From the NCBI GenBank assembly GCA_934527315.1, contig CAKTAK010000002.1, positions 62,001 through 126,000 on the forward strand: a stretch of 64,000 nt of DNA. The letters are read 5' to 3'. Position 1 is the stretch's first letter. The number at the start of each line of letters is the position of its first letter. The DNA is from HGM13010 sp934527315 (GTDB taxonomy: Bacteria; Bacillota; Clostridia; Oscillospirales; Oscillospiraceae). A program made the translations under genes and the position numbers. Under the pieces are notes generated by a model. That model did not search any database. It was not told the origin of the DNA and saw nothing but the letters and a program-made list of their open reading frames with translations. Shown piece after piece: positions 35,509 through 44,620 of the stretch.

Positions 35509-35585
35509 TGGTCCGAGTGACTGGAGTCGAACCAGCGGCCTCTTGAACCCCATTCAAGCGCGCTACCAAACTGCGCTACACCCGG
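35509..35585 (-). tRNA. tRNA-Pro (anticodon GGG)
   Basis: 77 nt with encoded CCA. Acceptor stem CCGGGTG pairs with CACTCGG (one G-U pair). Anticodon stem CTTGA / TCAAG encloses the loop ATGGGGT, anticodon GGG, reading CCC/CCU. The T arm contains GGTTCGACTCC. It is a single gene with its own terminator. Confidence 0.93.
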
Positions 35586-35745
35586 TTATGCATTCATCGT
35601 GCTCAAGTATATTACCACAGCCACAGACAGAATGCAAGCTTTTTTTGAAAAAAATTATAAAAATTTTTCAGGAGCATTTTTGACGGTGTTTTGGCGGGGA
35701 AAAACCGGCGGGGCGAACCCTGCACGGTGCCGAAAAATTTACGTA

Positions 35746-35774
35746 TGGAAAATTTGGGAGAAATTGTGTACAAT
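35746..35774 (+). promoter_or_regulatory. candidate promoter for the SUV3-like helicase gene
   Basis: TGGAAA (35746-35751), 17-bp spacer, TACAAT (35769-35774), with TGTG just before the -10. 32 bp before the TTG start. Confidence 0.55.
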
Positions 35775-35805
35775 AGAAACACTATGTATTTTTAGGAGAA
35801 CGAAA

Positions 35806-38094
35806 TTGGCAAGGGAAGAACAAGAATTGGCATACCTGACCCGGCAGGAATTGACGGAGCGGGGTTGGAGCAAAAGTATGCTGCGCAACCACCCGGCAGA
35901 CCTGCATCGTGGAGAGCAGGAGCTTTGGACAATGGAATTGGTGCAGGCGGTGGAGCAGGAACCGGGCATGCAGGCCATTTTAGCGCAGGTGCAGAAATCT
36001 CAGGAGGAGACCAATGCCCTGCGGCAGGTGCCGAAAAAGCAGATTCCGGAATTGCTGTCCAAAGCTGCGGTCATGATGACGGACGCGGTGCAGCAGGCAT
36101 TGGAACATTCCGATTTCCGGCAGGAATTGGCGGAAGACGTGGTGGTTTTGGTGCGGCATTGCCATGGGCAGGTGATGGCGCCGGTGACCGTTCAGAAAGC
36201 ATTGGATTTGGACAAGCGCCCCCGGCTGCGTCCCAGCGCGGAAGAACTGCGGGGACTGTATCGGAAGTCCTGGTCGGTTCATGCCCTGCGCAGCGGCGGA
36301 ATTCGGCAGATGAGCCGTCATCGGTGGATTCTGGCCTTTCTTCCCGAGGGGGAAAAGCTGGCGGAGAAATATGCGGCCAATCTGATGCGGTTTGCGGTGC
36401 GGGCGGCAGAAGAGCTGCAGAGCATTGAGCCTGCCGTCACGGCAGAGGAAATTCTTTCCGTACCCAGAATTCAGGAGCAGTTTCCCGGCCGCCGGCCCAG
36501 TTTGAAGGAAAATTACAATCTGTTCTATGTGCAGGGTATGATTCAGATGAAACTGGAACGTCTGCTGGCGGTGGAGCCGAAAGACGAATACCCCCAGGCC
36601 CGGGCTATGGAACGGCATTTTGTGATTCATGTGGGCGAAACCAATACCGGAAAGACCTATCAGGGTCTGAAACGCTTGCAGGAAGTGTGGACGGGCGCCT
36701 ATCTGGCACCGCTGCGGCTGCTGGCATTGGAAGTGCAGGAGCGGCTGCTGGCAGCCGGTGTGCGCTGCTCCATGCGGACCGGCGAGGAAGAGGAAATCGT
36801 GCCCAACGAGACCCATGTTTCCAGTACGGTGGAGAAAGCGGACCTGCACACCCATTACGATGTGGCGGTGATTGACGAATGTCAGATGATTGCCGACCCA
36901 TTCCGGGGCTTTGCATGGACCCGGGCCATTCTGGGCCTGCAGGCGGACGAGATTCACCTTTGCACCGCGCCGGAGGCTTTGCCCCTGCTGAAAAAGATTC
37001 TGGAGGATTTGGGCGACCCCTATGAAGTGGTGGAACATCATCGGTCTGTGCCCTTGATTTGGCAGGAGGAGCCGGTGAATTTCCGTCAAGTGGAGCAGGG
37101 CGACGCGTTGATTGCCTTTTCCAAGCGGGAGGTGCTGAAAATGGCTGCCCGGCTGCGGAATATGGACATTCCCACCTCCATTATTTACGGCGCCATGCCC
37201 TACGAGGCGCGGCGGGCGCAGATGCATCAATTCCTCAGCGGGGAAACCAAGGTTTTGGTGGCCACAGATGCCATCGGCATGGGATTGAATCTGCCGGTGC
37301 GGCGGATTCTCTTTACGGAGGCGGAAAAATTTGACGGCCGGGGCAGACGATTGCTCACGCCCCCGGAGGTCAAGCAGATTGCCGGACGCGCCGGGCGCAT
37401 GGGCCTGTATGAAAAGGGCTATGTGGCGGCGATGAGAGACGCGGACGAGGAGGGCTATCTGCATCAATGTCTGCAAAAGCCCAACACACCCATTCCCCAT
37501 GCGGTGCTTGGCTTTAGCGATTTGGTGGCCAGCTTGGATTTCCCATTGGTGGATGTGCTGAAAGCATGGAGCAGTCAGCCGGTCAAGCTGCCGTATGAAC
37601 GTATGGACGTTTCCCGGCATATCCGATTGATTACCATGATGGAAAAAGCGGTGCCCGCCGCAAAAAATCTGCCCCGGGAGGAGATTCTCCGGGCCTGCGG
37701 CATTCCCTTTGACGAGACCCGGGAGGCGTTGCTCCGGCAGTTTTTGGTGTACACCGACGCGTACTGCTCCGGACAGACCGATGAGTTGGACCGCCCCATT
37801 CTGATGGGAGAGCAGCTGGACGATTTGGAACTGTATTTCAAGCAGCTGGAGCTGTACTATTCTTTCAGCAAGGCATTCCGCTATCCCTATGACGAAACAT
37901 GGCTGCGGGCGGAGAAAATGATTACGTCCGATGCCATTCATCAGCTGTTGAGCAATGATTTGGAGAAGTGCGGACCGCGGTGCCGCATTTGCGGACGTCC
38001 GCTGCCGTTGGACAGTGCGTTCGGCGTGTGCGACCGGTGTTTCCGCCGTCGGAGAGACCGGGCAGAGCGAAATCAGAAACCCGGGCAGAAATAA
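35806..38094 (+). CDS. SUV3-like DExH/Q RNA helicase with C-terminal zinc ribbon
   Basis: A 762-residue superfamily 2 helicase resembling mitochondrial SUV3, which unwinds structured RNA for the degradosome. Residues 1-265 are a helical N-terminal region. Then Walker A GETNTGKT (277-284), box II DECQ (357-360, like SUV3 rather than DEAD), ATDAIGMGLNLPV and GRAGRMG (527-533), followed by the SUV3-type C-terminal helical domain. The end has two CxxC pairs (CRIC..CDRC, about 722-747) forming a probable zinc ribbon, then a basic tail RRRRDRAERN. The start is TTG 35806 behind AGGAG. The frame is open upstream to 35599 but that part is not protein-like. Single-gene unit. Confidence 0.85.
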   Translation: MAREEQELAYLTRQELTERGWSKSMLRNHPADLHRGEQELWTMELVQAVEQEPGMQAILAQVQKSQEETNALRQVPKKQIPELLSKAAVMMTDAVQQALEHSDFRQELAEDVVVLVRHCHGQVMAPVTVQKALDLDKRPRLRPSAEELRGLYRKSWSVHALRSGGIRQMSRHRWILAFLPEGEKLAEKYAANLMRFAVRAAEELQSIEPAVTAEEILSVPRIQEQFPGRRPSLKENYNLFYVQGMIQMKLERLLAVEPKDEYPQARAMERHFVIHVGETNTGKTYQGLKRLQEVWTGAYLAPLRLLALEVQERLLAAGVRCSMRTGEEEEIVPNETHVSSTVEKADLHTHYDVAVIDECQMIADPFRGFAWTRAILGLQADEIHLCTAPEALPLLKKILEDLGDPYEVVEHHRSVPLIWQEEPVNFRQVEQGDALIAFSKREVLKMAARLRNMDIPTSIIYGAMPYEARRAQMHQFLSGETKVLVATDAIGMGLNLPVRRILFTEAEKFDGRGRRLLTPPEVKQIAGRAGRMGLYEKGYVAAMRDADEEGYLHQCLQKPNTPIPHAVLGFSDLVASLDFPLVDVLKAWSSQPVKLPYERMDVSRHIRLITMMEKAVPAAKNLPREEILRACGIPFDETREALLRQFLVYTDAYCSGQTDELDRPILMGEQLDDLELYFKQLELYYSFSKAFRYPYDETWLRAEKMITSDAIHQLLSNDLEKCGPRCRICGRPLPLDSAFGVCDRCFRRRRDRAERNQKPGQK

Positions 38095-38108
38095 TAGAAA
38101 ACAAGAAA

Positions 38109-38152
38109 CGGCCGGAGTGCTCCGAAAAAGGTGCGCTCCGGCCGAATTTTTT
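38109..38152 (+). terminator. terminator of the SUV3-like helicase gene
   Basis: Stem CGGCCGGAG / CTCCGGCCG, 18-base loop, AATTTTTT tail. Confidence 0.8.
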
Positions 38153-38164
38153 ACATCAGCGGGG

Positions 38165-38193
38165 TTGACAGCAGAAATTTCTTGTGCTATTGT
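38165..38193 (+). promoter_or_regulatory. sigma-A-type promoter for the MacAB-SLH operon
   Basis: TTGACA (38165-38170), 17-bp spacer, TATTGT (38188-38193). It implies a leader of about 140 nt before the first start codon. No strong structure is seen in it apart from a bulged AAGAAT..CC/GG..ATTCTT hairpin near 38240-38261. Confidence 0.65.
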
Positions 38194-38342
38194 CTTAATA
38201 ACCTAATACAGTAGAGCAACTGCATGAAATAAAAAGAATATCCTAAAGGATTCTTAAGGTTCTGTTTACAGATTGTTCAGCCGCAAAATCAGCGGAATGG
38301 TAAAATAATACCTATCGTATAGACAAAAGGGAGCACATCAAT

Positions 38343-39980
38343 ATGACAAGTGTTGAAGAGCGGAAAACCGCCGCCAAAAAGTCGGTCGGTTTGAAAAAAG
38401 CATGGAGGAAACTTCCTCATCCGAAAACGAAAAAAGGCAAAATTGCGGCGGGCGTGGTGATTGTCGTTGCCGTGGCGGCGCTGAAATTGGCGCTGGGCGG
38501 CGGGTCCGGAGAGCCGATGGATATGTACACACCGGCGAAAGCGGAAAAGCACACCATTTCCCAGACCATCAGCGGCAGCGGGGCATTGGAACCGGCCAAT
38601 TCCTACACGGTAACCACGCTGATTCAGGGAAAGGTACTCTCTGCGGATTTTGAAGAGGGAGATACCGTGGATACGGACACGGTGCTGTACAAAATTGACA
38701 GCTCAGCCACCACAAACAGCATTGAACAGGCACAGCTGAGCTTGAATCAGGCGCAGCGGAGTTACAGCAGTGCGGAGGAAATGCGGTATGTAAAGGCGGA
38801 GACCGCCGGAACCGTGACGGAGCTGACCGTTCATGCCGGGCAGAGCGTCACCGCCGGGCAGACGGTGGGAAAAGTACTGGACAACAGCGTGATGACGTTG
38901 GTGGTGCCCTTTCCCGCGGACGATGCGCAGAAATTTTACGTAGGGCAGGCAGCCACCGTCACACTGGACGGGTCCTTTGAAACCCTTTCCGGTACGGTGA
39001 CGGCAATTTCCGGCAGCGACACCGTGGGTGCGGGCAATATGATTACCCGAAACGTGACGGTGTCGGTACAGAATCCCGGCGGGTTGAGCAATACCCAGCG
39101 GGCAACGGCCAATGTGGGCGGTTTGGGCTGCGCCGGGAACGGAACCTTTACCTACAAATCCGAGAGCAATCTGGTGGCGGCGGTTTCCGGCACGGTGACC
39201 GCAGTGAATGCCCCGGAGGGCACGGCGGTTTCCGGCGGACAGACGGTGCTGACGTTGGGGGGCAAGGAACTGGAAAATCAGATTGCCGCAGCCTCCGACA
39301 ACGTGAAAGGCGCGCAGCTGACGGTGAACGCGGCAAAGGATCAGCTGGAAAATTACACCATTCAATCTCCCATTCAGGGCACCATCGTGACCAAAACCTA
39401 TAAAGCCGGGGATATGCTGGAAAGCGGCAAGCCTATGTGCGTGATTTATGATTTGAGCGCTCTGGAGCTGACCTTGAATGTAAACGAGCTGGACATCAGC
39501 AATGTGGAGGTAGGACAAAAGGTGGACATTTCCGCCGCTGCGGTACCGGGAGAAACCTACGTGGGAGAAGTGACCCGGGTTTCTCTGGCGGGAACCACCA
39601 CAAACGGCTTTACCACCTATCCGGTGACCGTATCGCTGAAAGAATACGGCGCGCTGAAACCGGGCATGAACGTGTCTGCCACCATTCACTGCACGACGGT
39701 GAAGGATGCGCTGTGCGTACCGGTGAATGCGGTCAGCCGGGGCAATACCGTTCTGGTGGCGCAGGCAGGCGCACTGAGTGCGGACGGCACCCAAGTGACC
39801 GATGCGTCCAAAGCGGAAAGCCGGACCGTGACGTTGGGTGTCAGCGATGACGAATACATTCAGATTCTCTCCGGCTTGCAGGAGGGAGATGTGGTTTTGT
39901 GTCAGGCAATGATTTCCGGCGGAGACGGAATGGTTTCCGGGGAAACGGACGAAACGTCAGCGACGGAGGCAGTAGGATGA
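38343..39980 (+). CDS. MacA-like periplasmic adaptor (HlyD/RND-type) subunit
   Basis: Membrane-fusion-type adaptor of a MacAB-like exporter, 545 residues. After a basic cytoplasmic start there is one transmembrane helix (about 35-51). Two lipoyl/barrel-sandwich halves follow (GALEPANSYTVTTLIQGKVLSADFEEGDTV and later YTIQSPIQGTIVTKTYKAGDML), then beta-barrel and membrane-proximal domains ending in acidic residues. An additional internal lipoyl-like repeat (AETAGTVTELTVHAGQSV, SNLVAAVSGTVTAVNAPEG) makes it longer than E. coli MacA. The ATG at 38343 follows GGGAGCA. The ATPase gene overlaps its stop by 4 bp. Confidence 0.86.
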   Translation: MTSVEERKTAAKKSVGLKKAWRKLPHPKTKKGKIAAGVVIVVAVAALKLALGGGSGEPMDMYTPAKAEKHTISQTISGSGALEPANSYTVTTLIQGKVLSADFEEGDTVDTDTVLYKIDSSATTNSIEQAQLSLNQAQRSYSSAEEMRYVKAETAGTVTELTVHAGQSVTAGQTVGKVLDNSVMTLVVPFPADDAQKFYVGQAATVTLDGSFETLSGTVTAISGSDTVGAGNMITRNVTVSVQNPGGLSNTQRATANVGGLGCAGNGTFTYKSESNLVAAVSGTVTAVNAPEGTAVSGGQTVLTLGGKELENQIAAASDNVKGAQLTVNAAKDQLENYTIQSPIQGTIVTKTYKAGDMLESGKPMCVIYDLSALELTLNVNELDISNVEVGQKVDISAAAVPGETYVGEVTRVSLAGTTTNGFTTYPVTVSLKEYGALKPGMNVSATIHCTTVKDALCVPVNAVSRGNTVLVAQAGALSADGTQVTDASKAESRTVTLGVSDDEYIQILSGLQEGDVVLCQAMISGGDGMVSGETDETSATEAVG

Positions 39981-40720
39981 GCGCCGGGGAACATCTGATT
40001 GAGCTGCGTGATGTGTACAAAATCTATCCCATGGGCGAGGAAGAGGTTCACGCGTTGGACGGCATTTCCCTGACCATCGACAAAGGGGAGTTTGTGGCCA
40101 TTGTAGGGCAGTCCGGCTCCGGCAAAAGCACAGCCATGAACATCATCGGCTGTCTGGACGTGCCCACTTCCGGCAGCTATCATCTGGGCGGCGTGGACGT
40201 TTCTACCATGAACGATGACCGGCAGGCAGAGATTCGGAATCGAATGCTGGGCTTTATTTTTCAGCAGTACAATCTGATTCCCAAGCTGACGGTGGCGGAA
40301 AATGTGGAACTGCCCCTGCTGTATGCCGGGGTTCCTGCGGAGGAGCGGCGGAAACGGGCCATCGCCTCGCTGGAGCGGGTGGGTCTGGCGGCGAAAAGCG
40401 GCAATTTGCCCAGTCAGCTGTCCGGCGGTCAGCAGCAGCGGGTGTCCATTGCCCGGGCTCTGGCAGGCAATCCCTCTGTGATTCTGGCTGATGAGCCCAC
40501 CGGCGCATTGGATTCCCATACCGGACGGGAGGTTCTGGGATTTTTGCAGGAACTGAATGCCGAGGGCAACACCGTGGTGCTGATTACCCACGACAACTCC
40601 ATTGCGGTCCGGGCAAAGCGAATTGTCCGGTTGCAGGACGGACGCATTATTTATGACGGCGACGCATCGGACCCGCGGGCGGTTGTCCGGGCGGAGGAAA
40701 GCGGGGTGGACCCCGTATGA
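39977..40720 (+). CDS. MacB-type ABC transporter ATP-binding protein
   Basis: ATPase of the exporter, 247 residues. Walker A GQSGSGKST, Q-loop FIFQQYNLIP, signature LSGGQQQR and Walker B VILADEPTGALDS are all intact, and EPTGALD is typical of the LolD/MacB/FtsE branch. ATG 39977 overlaps the adaptor stop (ATGA) and its own stop overlaps the permease start, so the three genes are translationally coupled. Confidence 0.93.
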   Translation: MSAGEHLIELRDVYKIYPMGEEEVHALDGISLTIDKGEFVAIVGQSGSGKSTAMNIIGCLDVPTSGSYHLGGVDVSTMNDDRQAEIRNRMLGFIFQQYNLIPKLTVAENVELPLLYAGVPAEERRKRAIASLERVGLAAKSGNLPSQLSGGQQQRVSIARALAGNPSVILADEPTGALDSHTGREVLGFLQELNAEGNTVVLITHDNSIAVRAKRIVRLQDGRIIYDGDASDPRAVVRAEESGVDPV

Positions 40721-41958
40721 ATTTTACCCAATCCTTTAAATTGGCCATCAAATCCCTGATGACCAGTAAAATGCGGGCCTTTTTGACCATGCTGGGCATT
40801 ATCATCGGCGTGGCTGCGGTGATTGTTATCATCTCTCTGGGCAACGGCTTAAAGGGAATGGTAGAGCAGCAGGTGGAGAAAATCGGCGTCAACCAGATGT
40901 ATGTGTACAACTGGGGGCGGGGAGACGGCACCACCTTGAATCTGGACCCCAACGAGATGTTTGATTTGGCGGCGGAATACCCGGACTTGATTACCGGGGT
41001 GTCTCCGTGGGTCAGCGGTCCGCAGGGCATTCGCGTGAACGGTACGGAATATAAGAAAACCGGAATTATGGGCGTCAGCGAATCCATGTACCGTCCGGAA
41101 ACCCATACAACATTGGACGGGGATACGTTGGCGCAGGGCCGGTATCTCCAGTATGTGGATATGCTCCGACGGCAAAAGGTCTGCGTGGTGGGCGCTTACG
41201 TGGCGGATAAAGCTTTGGGCGGCGACGCGCTGAACAAAACCATACTCATCGGCGGTGTACCCTATACGGTGGTAGGTGTTCTGGAAAAGACCACCGACAT
41301 TGCCATGGAGGGCGGCAGCGACGATAAGGTGTTTATCCCTTACGAAAATGCCATGGAAATGACCGGCAGCCGGGACGTGGGATTGTATCAGATTACCTGC
41401 ACTTCCCGGGATACGGCGGCGCAGGCGAAGGAAATCGTGAGCCAAAAAATGATGGAGCTGTATCAGGACAGCGATGCCTTTTATATTCAGACCATGGCAG
41501 AGGAAGTGGCGGAAATCAATGCCATGATGGGCGTGGCAATGGCGGTTCTGGTGGCCATTGCCGGCATTTCTCTGCTGGTGGGCGGCATCGGGATTATGAA
41601 CATTATGCTGGTATCCGTTACGGAGCGGACCCGGGAAATCGGTATCCGGAAATCCTTGGGCGCCAAGCGCCGGGATATTCGCCGGCAGTTTGTGATTGAG
41701 GCCGGAACGACCTCTGCCATCGGCGGGGTGCTGGGCATTGTGTTCGGATTTGCCGTATCGGCTCTGGTGGGCTCGATTTTTGGAAATATGCTGACCCAGT
41801 CCATGGGCGTTCCGGGATTGACCTTTAATGCCATTCCCACACCCATGGCCATTCTGGTCAGCTTTGGCGTGAGCGTGGGCATCGGAATTCTGTTCGGGTA
41901 TCTGCCGGCCAATAAAGCCGCGCAGCTGAACCCCATTGACGCGCTGCGGTACGATTGA
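40717..41958 (+). CDS. MacB/FtsX-type ABC transporter permease
   Basis: Permease of the exporter, 413 residues with the MacB layout: helix 1 (about 20-42, TMLGIIIGVAAVIVIISLGNG), a large extracytoplasmic MacB_PCD-type domain (about 50-275), then three C-terminal helices with the FtsX core (GIGIMNIMLVSVTERTREIGIRKSLGAKRRDI). It couples ATP use on the inside to mechanical work on the outside and probably exports a peptide, antibiotic or envelope component. Starts in a 4-bp overlap with the ATPase gene. Confidence 0.93.
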   Translation: MNFTQSFKLAIKSLMTSKMRAFLTMLGIIIGVAAVIVIISLGNGLKGMVEQQVEKIGVNQMYVYNWGRGDGTTLNLDPNEMFDLAAEYPDLITGVSPWVSGPQGIRVNGTEYKKTGIMGVSESMYRPETHTTLDGDTLAQGRYLQYVDMLRRQKVCVVGAYVADKALGGDALNKTILIGGVPYTVVGVLEKTTDIAMEGGSDDKVFIPYENAMEMTGSRDVGLYQITCTSRDTAAQAKEIVSQKMMELYQDSDAFYIQTMAEEVAEINAMMGVAMAVLVAIAGISLLVGGIGIMNIMLVSVTERTREIGIRKSLGAKRRDIRRQFVIEAGTTSAIGGVLGIVFGFAVSALVGSIFGNMLTQSMGVPGLTFNAIPTPMAILVSFGVSVGIGILFGYLPANKAAQLNPIDALRYD

Positions 41959-41967
41959 GGAGGAAAA

Positions 41968-43815
41968 ATGATGAAACAACGGATAATCGGTCTGTTTTTG
42001 GCGGCCTGCATGCTGTGCGGCTCGGCTGTTTCTGTCTCCGCGGCGGATGCGTCTGCGGCGGAGCAGACGGTGAAAGCACTGGGCATTATGGTGGGCGATG
42101 AGCAGGGAAATATGAACCTTTCCGCCGATGTGACCCGGGCGGAATTTACGAAAATGCTGGTGGCGGCGTCCAACTATCGGGATACCATCAGCGGTGACGG
42201 AACGGGGTATTCTCTGTTCAAGGATGTGAAAAGCGGCCATTGGGCCTCGGAATATATCCGCACCGCTGTGGAGGCCGGTTGGGTGGTAGGATTCACCGAC
42301 GGCACCTATCGGCCGGAGAAGAAAATCACATTGGACGAGGTGTGCAGCGCGGTGCTGCGTATGCTGGGCTATGATTCGTCTATGCTGGCCGGGTCGTTCC
42401 CTGCCGCACAACTGAATAAGGCGGCTGCCTTGGGGCTGCGGAATCAGGTTGCCTGCCAACCGGGACAGAATATGACCCGGCGGGATTGCATGGAACTGTT
42501 TTATAATCTGATGACGGCCCAAACCGCGGAAGGCCGGGTTTACGGCGAGACCTTGGGCTACACCATGGTAAACGGCAAGGTGGATTTTACGGCGGTACTG
42601 GGAAAAAATCTGCAAGGACCTTATGTGGCTGCCGGCGGCACGGAAAAGCTGCCTTTTACCCCGGTGACGGTGTATCGAAACGGAAAAGCCGCGACCTCTG
42701 CGGCATTGAATCAGTACGATGTTTACTACTACAACACCGGCACCAAAACCGCATGGATTTACACGGAGCGGGCCTCCGGTAAAGTGACGGCGCTGATGCC
42801 GAACAGCACGGCGCCCACAACGGTCACCGTTTCCGGTGTGACCTATGCCATCGGCAGTCCGGAGGCAACCTATCAGCTGTCCGCATTGGGCGGCGGTCAG
42901 GTGGGCGCAACGGTGACGCTGCTTTTGGGAATGGACAACGCTGTGGTGCAGGTGCTCACCGGCGCGGCGGTCAACACCAGTTATTACGGCGTGGTGCAGG
43001 CGTCTCAGCGGCAATCCGCGGACAAAAATGCCAAGGTGCAGACCCAAGTCACCGTGGTCTGCACGGACGGGGAAACCCGAACCTTTGTTCTGGATAAGGA
43101 TTTGACCTTTGATCCGGGCAGATTGGTGGTTGTGACTGTTTCCGACGGCGGCACGTCCATCACCGGATTGAGCACCCGGAACCTTACCGGTACGGTCAAC
43201 GGAGCGGGCACCAAATTGGGCAATCAGAGCTTTGCGGAAGATGTGCAGATTCTGGATACGGCTTCCGACGGTACGGCGGTGGCTGTGACGCCCGGTCAGC
43301 TGGCGGGACGGACTTTGGGCAGCAACCAAGTGCGGTATTATGCCTTGGACGAAAAGGGCTGCATCAGCCACTTGATTCTGAACGATGTGACCGGCGAGAC
43401 CTGGCAGTATGGCTATCTGACCAACGTGGAGAACAATCAAAGCGAAATGGACGGAACGGTGTTCAACATCAGCTACACCTATACGTTGATTTTGAACGGG
43501 GAGACCCGAACGATTATCAGCAACGGCATAGGGTATCCGGTGCAGACCGGAGCGGTGGCTGTTCGGCTGAATGCAGACGGCAGCATCAAGGCGATGCACA
43601 GCATCAATTCCGGCAGGATTACAACGCTGGGCGGCACCTCTGTGATGATGGACAATCAGAAATATCTGCTGTCCGACAATGTGCAGGTGTATCTGCGGCA
43701 GAACGGCGCGCTGTATCAAACGGGAATTGCCGGGGTCAACGACGGGGAGTATCGACTCACCGGCTGGTATGACGCAGGCAATCGGATTCGGGTGATTGTG
43801 GCGGAAACAAAATAA
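41968..43815 (+). CDS. secreted S-layer homology (SLH) domain protein
   Basis: A 615-residue exported protein with a clear signal peptide (about 1-25, cleavage near VSAADA). SLH-like segments follow (about 30-85 and 70-140; SLFKDVKSGHWASEYIRTAVEAGWVVGFTDGTYRPEKKITLDEV is one repeat), which bind pyruvylated wall polymer. The rest (about 180-615) is Thr/Gly/Val-rich beta-type sequence with no known enzyme motif. It starts 9 bp after the permease gene behind GAGGAGG, with ATGs at 41968 or 41971. As the last gene of the MacAB operon it may be an anchored partner or cargo. Confidence 0.85.
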   Translation: MMKQRIIGLFLAACMLCGSAVSVSAADASAAEQTVKALGIMVGDEQGNMNLSADVTRAEFTKMLVAASNYRDTISGDGTGYSLFKDVKSGHWASEYIRTAVEAGWVVGFTDGTYRPEKKITLDEVCSAVLRMLGYDSSMLAGSFPAAQLNKAAALGLRNQVACQPGQNMTRRDCMELFYNLMTAQTAEGRVYGETLGYTMVNGKVDFTAVLGKNLQGPYVAAGGTEKLPFTPVTVYRNGKAATSAALNQYDVYYYNTGTKTAWIYTERASGKVTALMPNSTAPTTVTVSGVTYAIGSPEATYQLSALGGGQVGATVTLLLGMDNAVVQVLTGAAVNTSYYGVVQASQRQSADKNAKVQTQVTVVCTDGETRTFVLDKDLTFDPGRLVVVTVSDGGTSITGLSTRNLTGTVNGAGTKLGNQSFAEDVQILDTASDGTAVAVTPGQLAGRTLGSNQVRYYALDEKGCISHLILNDVTGETWQYGYLTNVENNQSEMDGTVFNISYTYTLILNGETRTIISNGIGYPVQTGAVAVRLNADGSIKAMHSINSGRITTLGGTSVMMDNQKYLLSDNVQVYLRQNGALYQTGIAGVNDGEYRLTGWYDAGNRIRVIVAETK

Positions 43816-43820
43816 AAACT

Positions 43821-43860
43821 GGGCGGAATCTGCCATTCTTGGCTGATTCCGCCCGTTTTT
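43821..43860. terminator. bidirectional terminator
   Basis: Stem GGGCGGAATC / GATTCCGCCC with loop TGCCATTCTTGGCT, which itself can pair as GCCA..TGGC. GTTTTT follows on the plus strand and AGTTTTTATTTT on the minus strand. Ends both the SLH and the uridylyltransferase genes. Confidence 0.85.
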
Positions 43861-43873
43861 ATGTGTTCAGATA

Positions 43874-44620
43874 TTATTTTCGTGCGTCCAGAACCCGCTC
43901 GACCTCGGCCAACTGCTCCGGAGTATTCACGCCGATGATTTCGCTGCCCAGATCCCGCTTGCAGACGTCCACTTTCAGCCCCTGCGCCAGCATCAGCGCC
44001 GGTGCGTCGGTGAGGTAATACTCACCGCTGGCATTGTTGTTTTTCAAGTGGCTCAGGCTTTCCAGCAACGTTTTGGCGTCAAATACATAAACGCCGGCAT
44101 TCAGCTCCCGAATGTTCAGCTGCTCCGGGGTGCAGTCCTTTTGCTCCACGATTTCCCGGAAACTGCCGTCGGCTTTCCGTACCACCCGGCCGTAAGGCAG
44201 GTCAATGGAACTGGTGCCGGTGAGCATGGTGCAGACGTTGCCGTTTGCCCGATGGGTTTCCACCAGTGCCTGATAGGTCTCCCGGGTAATCAGGGGCATA
44301 TCTCCGCAGCACACCAGAACATCGCCGTCAAAATCCGGCAGGGCGGCAAAAGCGCACTGAACGGCATGACCGGTGCCCAGCTGCTCCGCCTGCTCGGCGT
44401 GGGAATATTCCGGGAACGCGGCAAGCACGTCCTCTTTCCGATATCCCACCACCAGAACGGTGTCGGCGGGGGAAATGAAGTCCAGAGCGGACAGAACATA
44501 GTGCAGCAGGGGCTTGTTGTGCGCCTGCCGCATGACTTTCGGCAAATCGCAGCCGTCGGTGCGCATACGGGTGCCCTTTCCGGCAGCCAGCACGATGGCT
44601 TTCAAAGGTTTGTTAGACAC
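43874..44620 (-). CDS. GlmU-type nucleotidyltransferase (uridylyltransferase domain only)
   Basis: A 248-residue NTP-transferase of the GlmU N-terminal type, expected to make UDP-GlcNAc (or a related NDP-sugar) from sugar-1-P and UTP. The signature LAAGKGTRM with PKVM, GTGHAVQCA, CCGDMPLI and the NAGVYVF / NNASGEYYLTD region matches GlmU. The left-handed beta-helix acetyltransferase domain of GlmU is absent, so a separate acetyltransferase would be needed, or the substrate differs. It starts with GTG at 44620 behind AGGAGG and overlaps the upstream gene by 8 bp. Confidence 0.85.
   Translation of the reverse strand: MSNKPLKAIVLAAGKGTRMRTDGCDLPKVMRQAHNKPLLHYVLSALDFISPADTVLVVGYRKEDVLAAFPEYSHAEQAEQLGTGHAVQCAFAALPDFDGDVLVCCGDMPLITRETYQALVETHRANGNVCTMLTGTSSIDLPYGRVVRKADGSFREIVEQKDCTPEQLNIRELNAGVYVFDAKTLLESLSHLKNNNASGEYYLTDAPALMLAQGLKVDVCKRDLGSEIIGVNTPEQLAEVERVLDARK

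Noticed and set aside
40849..43836. Minus-strand open frame of 995 codons
   Set aside because: Antisense to the MacB permease and SLH genes, which have overlaps, ribosome sites and domains. The reverse frame has a low-complexity His/Arg-rich product.
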